A stretch of DNA of 64,000 nucleotides from Leclercia sp. LSNIH1 (lineage in GTDB: Bacteria; Pseudomonadota; Gammaproteobacteria; Enterobacterales; Enterobacteriaceae), in the NCBI RefSeq assembly GCF_002902985.1, contig NZ_CP026167.1:2790001-2854000 (forward strand). Reading direction: 5' to 3'. Position numbers and translations under genes: made by a program. Positions 15,491-21,911 of the stretch are shown here, piece after piece (within the stretch, counting starts at the first letter, position 1; the number at the start of each line of letters is the position of its first letter). Below the pieces are notes generated by a model. The model made no database searches. It was not told the origin of the DNA and saw nothing but the letters and a program-made list of their open reading frames with translations.

Positions 15491-15843
15491 AGACCTACAA
15501 CATCACTCCGATGGGCAAACCCAGGATGACGCGCGCTGATAAGTGGAAGAAACGCCCGGAGGTTCTCCGGTACCGCGCGTTCTGCGATCACGTTCGGCTG
15601 CTGGGCGTCGAGCTACCGGAAGCAGGCGCACACATTACGTTTATCCTCCCGATGCCACAGAGCTGGAGCAAGAAGAAGCGCCAGGAGATGACGGGGAAAC
15701 CCCATCAGCAGAAGCCAGACAAAGATAACCTCGAGAAAGCCCTGATGGATGCCATCTATGCGGATGACGCCCATATCTGGGATTCCCGCGTGACGAAGCG
15801 CTGGGGTGAGGTAGGGCAGATCATCATCGGGGAGATCGCCTGA
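15487..15843 (+). CDS. RusA-family Holliday junction resolvase, prophage 1
   Basis: A 118-residue protein with the RusA signature: KPDKDNLEKALMDAIYADDA carries the conserved aspartates that bind metal, and the C-terminal strand ends GQIIIGEIA. RusA enzymes cut four-way DNA junctions and, in lambdoid phages, resolve recombination or replication intermediates before packaging. Length matches the family (about 120). It overlaps the DUF968 gene (TGATG), the same arrangement seen in prophage 2 at 60097-60486. Confidence 0.85.
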   Translation: MKTYNITPMGKPRMTRADKWKKRPEVLRYRAFCDHVRLLGVELPEAGAHITFILPMPQSWSKKKRQEMTGKPHQQKPDKDNLEKALMDAIYADDAHIWDSRVTKRWGEVGQIIIGEIA

Positions 15844-16874
15844 TGCGCGCCTTGCTGAAACCGGTTATTGCCCGGGAGCTGGGCGTTGTGCTGCTGAAGC
15901 CCGGCAGCGAGCTGATGCCCATGTTCATTTCAGGGCGCGTGCTGGTGGAGAGCCAGCCTGCCAGCATGGCCAGCTTTGAGACCGGGCGAGTTCCCGATCT
16001 GCGGCAACCGCTGGCGGCCAACCCGGCGCTGCGTCCGTTCTTCCTCCACGAAAAGGTGATCACCGCTGCTGGTGGGCTGGCTGGCCTGGAATACTGGTTA
16101 TTGCGCCACGGCGGCGGCACCTGCCAGTACCAGCACAGCGATTACCACTATCACGAACTGACCACCATGCGGCACGAGCCCGGCGCGATCCTTCTCTGTG
16201 GCCACTGCGACAACCGGCTGCGCGAGCAGTACACCGAACGTCTGGCGGAGCTGGCGCGTCAGAACGTCATCGACTGGGTGCTGGATATCGCTCGTGTAGC
16301 GCTGGCGCTCGACAAAGCCCGTGAACTATCACTGGCTGAATTGTGCTGGTGGGCTGTTCGTGCCGCTGTCACCGACGCGCTGCCTGAATCCGTTGCCCGC
16401 GAGGCATTGCGCCTGCCGGCGGAGAAACAAACGTACCGTGAGAGCGAGATAGTACCGTCGGTACCGGCCACCAGCATCATCGCCGACAAGGCCCGCGCGC
16501 TACCTGCAGCACCTGCAGGCGCACCACCAGCCATTAAGCCAGTCGTGGGCGTACTGGTGGATCCCGAGTCCCCGCAGACCCTGATGAAGCGGCCAAAGCG
16601 GACCCGCTGGGACAAACCCAAATATCTGGCATGGGTTAAGACGCAGCCTTGCGAGTGCTGCGGCAGGCCGTCAGATGATCCACACCATCTAATCGGCTGG
16701 GGCCAGGGAGGCATGGGAACGAAGGCGCACGACAGTCTCGTGATCCCCCTGTGCCGCCAGCACCATACCGAACTACATAACGATCCGGTGAAATTCGAGC
16801 GTAAGCACGGTACTCAGCCGGAAATGATAATCAGAGTGCTGGACCGGGCCTTTGCGCTCGGCGTTCTGGCTTAA
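15843..16874 (+). CDS. DUF968 protein with C-terminal HNH-type nuclease domain, prophage 1
   Basis: A 343-residue protein. The N-terminal region (about 1-60) and a central helical region with a CGHCDNRLREQ zinc-like motif are followed by a C-terminal HNH domain: CECCGRPSDDPHHLIGWG, then LVIPLCRQHHTELH. The paired cysteines and HH residues suggest a zinc-stabilised His-Me finger nuclease, related to the phage P1 Ref protein. The likely role is in recombination. A paralogue is in prophage 2 (60483), with very similar HNH sequence. It is followed after 13 bp by the DUF1133 gene. Confidence 0.85.
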   Translation: MRALLKPVIARELGVVLLKPGSELMPMFISGRVLVESQPASMASFETGRVPDLRQPLAANPALRPFFLHEKVITAAGGLAGLEYWLLRHGGGTCQYQHSDYHYHELTTMRHEPGAILLCGHCDNRLREQYTERLAELARQNVIDWVLDIARVALALDKARELSLAELCWWAVRAAVTDALPESVAREALRLPAEKQTYRESEIVPSVPATSIIADKARALPAAPAGAPPAIKPVVGVLVDPESPQTLMKRPKRTRWDKPKYLAWVKTQPCECCGRPSDDPHHLIGWGQGGMGTKAHDSLVIPLCRQHHTELHNDPVKFERKHGTQPEMIIRVLDRAFALGVLA

Positions 16875-16887
16875 GGAGCAGTACAGG

Positions 16888-17502
16888 ATGACACCACGTC
16901 AACGCCGCATTCATATCGAAGGTCTGGGTAAAGCAGCTGCAGCGCCGAGAAAAAGTTACCTTGGGAAGTTCACACCATTGAAGAGCGTCCAGTCTGCCTG
17001 GATCAAATCTCTGCTGACGGTCTGGGGAGAATGCGTCGGCGGGAAAACCCGTGCGCAATACCGCCTGGAGAACTGCAGCCAGTTCTGGTCTGAGGTCAAG
17101 CAATCGGAGTGGTCGGACAGTCAGCTATCGCGTATCACTGAGGCGCTGGGGCAGGCAAGGGAAGAGGGGTTCCGTGGCGTACAGGCAGCATTGCGCGCCC
17201 GGTCCATTCTGTGGCCGGTAACACTGTCTGAACTGATAGAAGAGAGCGAGCGCCATGATGATGCCGACTTTATCGAACAGATCATGCTGAACACCTTCGA
17301 CCAGCGCGATCCGGTTTATGTGGTCGGCCTGCAGTTTTACACCACCCGCAAGAAGATATCTGACATCACCCGGGAGTTGCAGCACGTAGCCCCCTGGCTT
17401 ACTGACGGAGAAGCGCGTAAGCGGGTGCGCTGGTGCCTTGAAATCTTCCAGGCGAAGGTATTTCTGGCTGTTCGCCGACAGATAGAAGCCGGTCAAAAGT
17501 GA
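16888..17502 (+). CDS. DUF1133-family protein in the position of late antiterminator Q
   Basis: A 204-residue protein. I place the start at the ATG at 16888, preceded by AAGGAG, rather than at 16852. Sequence blocks SAWIKSLLTVWGECVGGKTR and the C-terminal KRVRWCLEIFQAKVFLAVRR match the DUF1133 family of lambdoid prophages. In this genome type, DUF1133 stands where lambda has Q, directly before the late promoter and lysis genes, so it is probably the late-gene activator. That role is inferred from position; no biochemical basis is visible. Confidence 0.7.
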   Translation: MTPRQRRIHIEGLGKAAAAPRKSYLGKFTPLKSVQSAWIKSLLTVWGECVGGKTRAQYRLENCSQFWSEVKQSEWSDSQLSRITEALGQAREEGFRGVQAALRARSILWPVTLSELIEESERHDDADFIEQIMLNTFDQRDPVYVVGLQFYTTRKKISDITRELQHVAPWLTDGEARKRVRWCLEIFQAKVFLAVRRQIEAGQK

Positions 17503-17765
17503 GATGTATGTTAAATATTTTTCAAATAGAGTTGAAAACGGGCCAGAAAAATGAATAATCCATTCATGCTTGGCAGAGCTGCGCCACGATGGCAGCGTCG
17601 AAAAGCCTAAACAAACAAATCCTGAAACCTCGCTCCGGCGGGGTTTTTCCTTTTCTGAGGTCACCGTTTGGTGGCCTTTTCTATTTCAGGCTCCCGGAAC
17701 CCCCATCACTCGTCTCGTCGTTAATTCATCCGGAGAGCCTGATCTCCCTCTGATATGGAAACCAT
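17503..17765 (+). promoter_or_regulatory. Probable late control region (PR'-like) with two terminator hairpins
   Basis: A 263-bp gap between the Q-position gene and the holin. A weak promoter candidate is TTGAAA (17532-17537) with TAATCC (17556-17561). Two hairpins followed by T-runs are present: AACCTCGC/GCGGGGTT at about 17626-17648 and GGTCACC/GGTGGCC at 17659-17680. This fits the lambda pattern in which a late promoter makes a short terminated transcript that a Q-type protein extends through the lysis and structural genes. The arrangement is inferred. Confidence 0.55.
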
Positions 17766-18143
17766 ATGTCCGAACCACTTTCCGGCAGCGCCACGGCGCA
17801 TGCTGCGGTTACGACTGTCACCTTTGCTGGATTCTGGGCAAACACTGAGGCTGGCGTAATCCTTGGGGCGCTGGCCGGGGCGCTTATCTACGTTCTCACG
17901 TCCCACAACCTCAGCATTCTTGAACGTTGCCTGTACGGTGTTGCTGCCTTCATCTCTGGCATCCTCGGGGCGGCGACCGCCACACGGGTAATCAACAAGG
18001 TCATTGGTAATTTTGTGCCAGGCATCGACGGTGCGGGAATTCCTGAATCTCTCGGCGCCATGGTCTCGGCGGCATCGGCGATCACCATCGTTCTTGCCCT
18101 CAAAAAGCGCGCTGAGAAGAAGGCGGCTGAGGAGGGGAAATGA
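17766..18143 (+). CDS. Putative holin
   Basis: A 125-residue protein with three hydrophobic segments (about residues 28-45, 55-75 and 95-113) and a basic C-terminus (LKKRAEKKAAEEGK), the profile of a class I holin. It begins MSEPLSGSATAHAAVTTVTF. It precedes a second small membrane protein, an endolysin and a spanin pair, which defines a lysis cassette. It should form inner-membrane lesions that release the endolysin. Confidence 0.75.
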   Translation: MSEPLSGSATAHAAVTTVTFAGFWANTEAGVILGALAGALIYVLTSHNLSILERCLYGVAAFISGILGAATATRVINKVIGNFVPGIDGAGIPESLGAMVSAASAITIVLALKKRAEKKAAEEGK

Positions 18144-18412
18144 TTCTGACTCCATTCGTACTGCTTCAACTGCATGCGGTGGTCGCATTGATTACGGGCC
18201 TGCTAATTGCTGGCTTCAACCGTGGCGACCGCAAGCATAAACGTCATTTCTCGGCGCTGGCATATCTGCTGGCGCTGGCGTTCTTCTCGATCCCCATCCG
18301 TATCTGGGTTGGTGATTACCTCTACATCGACCGCTCAGAGCTGGTGGTCAACATCGGGTTTCTGATTGTGATGCTCCTCTCCCGGGGGAACATCACAGGC
18401 AAAAGGAGCTGA
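18140..18412 (+). CDS. Second small holin-like or antiholin membrane protein
   Basis: A 90-residue protein with three hydrophobic stretches (PFVLLQLHAVVALITGLLIA; HFSALAYLLALAFFSIPIRI; VVNIGFLIVMLLS) and charged ends. It overlaps the first holin gene by 4 bp. Pairs of holin-family proteins of this sort (Phage_holin_3 type) are common in enterobacterial prophages; one may act as antiholin. Which is which cannot be decided. Confidence 0.7.
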   Translation: MILTPFVLLQLHAVVALITGLLIAGFNRGDRKHKRHFSALAYLLALAFFSIPIRIWVGDYLYIDRSELVVNIGFLIVMLLSRGNITGKRS

Positions 18413-18414
18413 CA

Positions 18415-19029
18415 GTGAATCAACAGCAATTCGAAAAGGCAGCTGGTGTAAGTGCCGGGCTGGCTTCGCGCTGGTATCCGCATATCGATGCGGCAATGAA
18501 AGAGTTCGGCATCACCGCAGTTAACGATCGGGCCATGTTCATCGCGCAGCTGGGCCACGAATCGGCAGGCTTTACCTCGCTGGTGGAGAGCTTCAACTAT
18601 TCGGTCGACGGCCTGAAGAAAACCTTCGGTAAACGCCTGACGCCTTACCAGTGCGAGATGCTGGGCCGGGTTGACGGTAAGCAGAACGCCCACCAGCCGC
18701 AGATTGCTAACCTGGTATACGGCGGCCGCATGGGGAACGTCTTCGAGGGCGACGGCTGGAAATATCGTGGCCGTGGTCTGCTGCAGATCACCGGGCGTGA
18801 GAACTACACCAAATGCGGCACTGCCTTGAAGCTGGATCTGGTGAGCACTCCTGAGCTGCTAGTGCAGGAACGACACGCTGCCCGGTCGGCGGCCTGGTTC
18901 TTTGCGTTACGCGGCTGCCTGCTGTATTCCGGCGACATCGTGCGGGTCACGCAGATCATCAACGGTGGGCAGAATGGGCTGGCTGACCGCAAAGTACGTT
19001 ACAGCCGGGCGCTGGCGGCGCTGTCATGA
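18415..19029 (+). CDS. Endolysin, glycoside hydrolase family 19 type
   Basis: A 204-residue muramidase-like enzyme starting at a GTG behind AAGGAG. It shows the GH19 chitinase-like layout: AQLGHESAGFTSLVES (catalytic glutamate region), KYRGRGLLQITGRENY (the conserved GRGxxQxTGRxNY block), and a C-terminal IINGGQNGLADR. It should cut peptidoglycan glycan strands at the end of infection. There is no signal peptide, so it depends on the holins. The stop overlaps the spanin start (ATGA). Confidence 0.9.
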   Translation: MNQQQFEKAAGVSAGLASRWYPHIDAAMKEFGITAVNDRAMFIAQLGHESAGFTSLVESFNYSVDGLKKTFGKRLTPYQCEMLGRVDGKQNAHQPQIANLVYGGRMGNVFEGDGWKYRGRGLLQITGRENYTKCGTALKLDLVSTPELLVQERHAARSAAWFFALRGCLLYSGDIVRVTQIINGGQNGLADRKVRYSRALAALS

Positions 19030-19376
19030 AGCTGCGTTATGTTCTGCTGGCGCTGGTGGTCATTGTCTCGGTTACCGGGGCGCTCGCCTGGCGTTCTGGC
19101 TGGAGTGCGCACGCTGACCATATCAACGCGCTGGCGGCAAAGAAGAAGGAAAAAGCCGAGAAGGCCATCCAGCCGGTTGAAGAGAAAGCCGCCGTGGCCA
19201 CCGCCGAGTCCAAAGTGATTTACCGAACCATTACCCGCGACGTGGTGAAATATGTTCAGTCTCCGGATCGTATTGTGTGCCAGTTTGACGATGATGCTGT
19301 GCAGCTGCGCCAGCGTGCAATCGACGCTGCCAACTCCATCAGCGGATTTGATGCAGGCGCCGTGCAGGGGAAGTAA
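19026..19376 (+). CDS. Inner-membrane spanin subunit (Rz-like)
   Basis: A 116-residue protein with an N-terminal membrane anchor (LRYVLLALVVIVSVTGALAW) and a highly charged helical periplasmic region (HINALAAKKKEKAEKAIQPV and on). It links with the o-spanin to disrupt the outer membrane. A second lysis gene is nested in its 3' half in the +1 frame, the classic Rz/Rz1 arrangement. Confidence 0.85.
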   Translation: MKLRYVLLALVVIVSVTGALAWRSGWSAHADHINALAAKKKEKAEKAIQPVEEKAAVATAESKVIYRTITRDVVKYVQSPDRIVCQFDDDAVQLRQRAIDAANSISGFDAGAVQGK

Positions 19377-19491
19377 CGCTGGCACCAACAGCGATGACGA
19401 TCTGCAGGCTGATATTGAAACCGCCCAATGCCTGCGCCAGCTGCGCCTTGACAAGTACCGCTGGCAGGCCTGGTACAACGCTGTGAAATGA
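19252..19491 (+). CDS. Outer-membrane spanin lipoprotein (Rz1-like), nested in the Rz gene
   Basis: A 79-residue frame beginning MFSLRIVLCASLTMMLCSC, a lipoprotein signal peptide with lipobox LCSC, followed by a short proline-containing linker (ASVQSTLPTPSADLM). It overlaps the Rz-like gene over 125 bp in a different frame. The C-terminal part (about 40 residues) extends past the Rz stop, longer than lambda Rz1. The o-spanin role is supported by lipobox, size and location. Confidence 0.8.
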   Translation: MFSLRIVLCASLTMMLCSCASVQSTLPTPSADLMQAPCRGSNAGTNSDDDLQADIETAQCLRQLRLDKYRWQAWYNAVK

Positions 19492-19780
19492 ATATCCGGA
19501 CTCCCAATAGCAAAATACATATGTGGGTTGGCTTAAAAAATATCTTCATGCAAAAAAGCAGAGCAATATGCTATAGCGGAAGCATATATGCCAATATATG
19601 TTCCATCCTGCGGTATAAATACAACCATTCCTTTTTTTTGAGTTTTTATTTTTTTTTAACGTATAGACTCAACCCACCTTATCTGAATAGTCATTCAGAC
19701 TGGTGTATCGGTTAGCATTCAGTCCTTGCTCTCCCGGGTGGCTCCGGAGCATCAAGACTTGAACGATGAGCGGTACTTAT

Positions 19781-19807
19781 AAAGGCCATGCATTTGCATG
19801 GCCTTTT
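19781..19807 (+). terminator. Intrinsic terminator after the lysis cassette
   Basis: AGGCCATGC and GCATGGCCT pair around ATTT, followed by TTTTCT. The 290-bp stretch before it (19492-19780) has only a low-complexity frame (poly-F/Y) that I do not accept as a gene, and may be a non-coding transcript ending at this hairpin. Confidence 0.75.
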
Positions 19808-19882
19808 CTAAAAATTAGCGTTTAGCGATGTCAAAAACACGTTTGCCTTAAGACAGACGTATGACGGGATTGAGGCAAATCT

Positions 19883-20110
19883 ATGAAAAAGGTTCTGGTC
19901 TTCTTTAATTCAAGCCCTGCAGAGGTCGTTGAGACTCTGGAGGGTGTTACTACGATTGCGAGAAATTATCCTGGTGGCGAAGAAATGCATTTGCCAATAT
20001 CACTTGCAGGCATTCACTCAATTACGGGCGATCAGATTGAAATATATGTCGCTTCTGACAGGGAGCTTTCGCGTGATGAAGTTGTAAATGCAGTGAATAA
20101 ATTTCTGTAA
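19883..20110 (+). CDS. Small protein of unknown function (75 aa)
   Basis: A 75-residue frame, MKKVLVFFNSSPAEVVETLE to the C-terminal DEVVNAVNKFL. It has a beta-strand-like start and an acidic body. It does not match a family I know. It stands alone between two non-coding stretches, after the terminator at 19781 and before a candidate RNA, so it is probably an accessory gene with its own promoter. The ribosome site (GAGG, 9 nt upstream) is moderate. Confidence 0.5.
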   Translation: MKKVLVFFNSSPAEVVETLEGVTTIARNYPGGEEMHLPISLAGIHSITGDQIEIYVASDRELSRDEVVNAVNKFL

Positions 20111-20199
20111 AGTAGTTGAAACCTGGCTTTAAAAAGAAATTTTGTGTTGCAAGCGAGCTTTTACGGAAATGAAACAGGTTGGTGAGAATATTTCCGCTA

Positions 20200-20380
20200 A
20201 CATCAAACTATGGTGAATCCCCCTAAGCGGTGGGGCTAATTAACCTGATGACTCTTCTTCACTGGCGCTCATCGTGAAAGTCTGAAGCAGCGGGTCACGG
20301 GTGGTTAACCCAAAGGCTCACCGGGAGGCACCCGGCACCATATGCCAAAAGCCCCTGTAAAAATTCAGGGGCTTTTTTTT
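20200..20380 (+). ncRNA. Candidate structured small RNA ending in a strong terminator
   Basis: No coding frame is convincing here. The stretch contains nested complementary segments, for example CCGGG/CCCGG around AGGCA near 20321-20337 and GGGT/ACCC near 20299-20311. It ends in AAAGCCCCTG/CAGGGG with eight T residues (20348-20380). I remember sequence like CACCGGGAGGCACCCGGCAC from the region upstream of terminase genes in other lambdoid prophages, which would imply conservation. It could be a phage sRNA or a processed late leader. Confidence 0.45.
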
Positions 20381-20453
20381 GCCATTATTATGCGCAGTGA
20401 CATCATAACGTCGAAATTTAACCTTAAGGATGTGGCTTAACGAGAATAAAAAA

Positions 20454-20474
20454 TTGCCCTCTTCTTGAGGGCAA
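20454..20474 (-). terminator. Intrinsic terminator on the minus strand
   Basis: TTGCCCTC and GAGGGCAA form a hairpin. On the minus strand it is followed by ATTTTTTATT, so it ends a leftward transcript, opposite to the phage late genes. Upstream on that strand (20481-20612) is a 44-codon frame that can only start at TTG (LLLTAYLPALKGVRGRAPV), and the plus strand of the same stretch has a 33-codon ATG frame. Neither is strong enough to call. The remaining sequence to 20795 shows nothing I can assign. Confidence 0.6.
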
Positions 20475-20794
20475 ACGAGTCTACTTACTGTTCGTTCTTA
20501 TGATTGAACTACACAACGTGGTATCAGTGCTCTTTCCTCCTGTAGATCCCCCTGTTGTTACAGGAGCCCTACCTCTAACTCCTTTTAATGCTGGCAAATA
20601 AGCTGTCAACAACAAGCGACCGCCTCTGGCTTTAAGACTAATCTCAATCGCGTGTACCCGAAATCAGTATTGCTCAACACCCTCATTAAGCCATTGGCAT
20701 TAGCTGGTGGTTTTTTATTGCCATCACCGTGGGAAGCCCCATCGTAATGGCTGTAGCGGATAAATCGGGAATATACCCTATCGGGGATAAAAAC

Positions 20795-20820
20795 AAGCCT
20801 CGCCGTGTCGGGGCTTTTTT
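20795..20820 (+). terminator. Terminator-like hairpin before the first DUF2190 gene
   Basis: AAGCCTCG and CGGGGCTT flank a short loop and are followed by a run of T residues. It lies 25 bp before the start of the next gene, so that gene must be expressed by read-through or by a promoter overlapping the hairpin. Confidence 0.65.
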
Positions 20821-20844
20821 ATGAACTCTTATAGGTAAATCAAA

Positions 20845-21186
20845 ATGGCAAAGAACTATTATCAAGACGGCAATACGATGGACTGGCACAACGGGACAAC
20901 AAAGGCTGTGTTGTCGGGTCAGCCGGTCATTGTCGGTGCGATTATCGGCATAGCCCAGCATGATGTTGCAGTGGACTCAGACGGTGAGTTGATGATGACC
21001 GGTGTGTTTGTATTGCCGAAGGTTGCAGGTGAGACATGGCAGCGTGGCGCTCGCCTCTGGCTGACGAAGGATGGCAAGCTAACCAGCAGCCAGAAGGACG
21101 GGACGGATGATAATGCCCTGGCTGGTACTGCATGGATCACCACCAATCCAAACGACCCAGAGGGGCGCGTCCGCCTTGGCTTCTGA
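20845..21186 (+). CDS. DUF2190-family protein (capsid-decoration type), isolated copy
   Basis: A 113-residue protein starting MAKNYYQDGNTMDWHNGTTK. The pattern xQDGxTxDxxNGTxxAVxSGxPVxVGxxxGIA is typical of DUF2190, a family of small beta-rich capsid-associated proteins. A second family member lies in the expected place behind the capsid gene at 27771. This one is upstream of cos, where no structural gene is expected. It may be a duplicated decoration protein or a remnant of an exchange. Confidence 0.7.
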   Translation: MAKNYYQDGNTMDWHNGTTKAVLSGQPVIVGAIIGIAQHDVAVDSDGELMMTGVFVLPKVAGETWQRGARLWLTKDGKLTSSQKDGTDDNALAGTAWITTNPNDPEGRVRLGF

Positions 21187-21257
21187 CACGAAAAAATGGC
21201 GTAAATGGACGTTTAGACGTCTAAATAATGCCATTTTGTCATTAAGTGATAATCATT

Positions 21258-21330
21258 ATCGTTTGGGTCCTCCCGGAGGGGTGGCCTGCCACGAGGCGGC
21301 GGGCACGCGGAAAACGGCTAGTTTTCGTGA
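21258..21330. other. Cohesive-end (cos) packaging site of prophage 1
   Basis: The sequence GTTTGGGTCCTCCCGG is followed by CCACGAGGCGGCGGGCACGC and a CGGTTTTCG-like tract. It aligns with the lambda cos region, where ACG is followed by the 12-base cohesive end GGGCGGCGACCT and then CGCGG. By analogy the overhang here is AGGCGGCGGGCA (21294-21305), flanked by the same ACG and CGCGG. It lies about 118 bp before the small terminase gene, as in lambda. The flanking 21187-21257 and 21331-21422 are non-coding and would hold terminase-binding sites. Confidence 0.75.
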
Positions 21331-21422
21331 TCCAGGGTCATCATCATCATGTGCATAACTGTATGATTTTTATCAATGCCATTTTGCAATGATGTCGAAT
21401 CGTTCAAAAAGTGTTCACCATC

Positions 21423-21911
21423 ATGGACCAGGAGCTCTCCACCCTGAAGCTGAATATCAATCAGCTGGCAGGGATCACCGGCGTTCATCGCCAGACCGTT
21501 GCCGCCAGGCTTAAGCAAGTCGAGCCTGCACTGGGCAGCAACAACAAACTCAAACTCTATCTCATCACCGATGTGCTGACCGAGCTGATGGCGCCCGTCG
21601 TCGCGTCCAGCGCCGAAGATATGACGCCCTCGGACAGGCTCGCCCACTGGAAAGCGGAAAACGAGCGGCTCAAATTCGAGCAGGATACCGGTCAGTTAAT
21701 CCCGGCTGATGAGGTGGCCCGTGAATTTTCTGTCATGGCAAAAGCTGTGGTGCAGGTGCTGGAAACGCTGCCGGATATTCTGGAGCGTGACTGCGCGCTT
21801 AACCCCGCAGCTGTCAGCCGCGTGCAGAGTGTGATTGACGATCTTCGCGACCAGATTGCGCAGCGCGTGCTGGACGCAGAACCGGAGGAGGATGAGCCAG
21901 AGGAGGACTGA
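21423..21911 (+). CDS. Terminase small subunit (DUF1441 type)
   Basis: A 162-residue protein. I prefer the ATG at 21423 (MDQELSTLKLNINQLAG), although the frame is open from a GTG at 21411. The N-terminus is a helix-turn-helix (NQLAGITGVHRQTVAARLK), the middle a helical region (WKAENERLKFEQDTGQL) typical of small terminases, and the C-terminus is very acidic. It should recognise the cos region immediately upstream and bring in the large subunit. It overlaps the large subunit gene by 1 bp. Confidence 0.82.
   Translation: MDQELSTLKLNINQLAGITGVHRQTVAARLKQVEPALGSNNKLKLYLITDVLTELMAPVVASSAEDMTPSDRLAHWKAENERLKFEQDTGQLIPADEVAREFSVMAKAVVQVLETLPDILERDCALNPAAVSRVQSVIDDLRDQIAQRVLDAEPEEDEPEED

Noticed and set aside
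19488..19715. 75-codon plus-strand frame after the spanin genes
   Set aside because: Low-complexity F/Y-rich translation, no ribosome site, no family features.
20200..20345. tRNA-like gene in the late region
   Set aside because: No cloverleaf with anticodon loop and T-loop could be drawn; the strong terminator suggests another kind of RNA.
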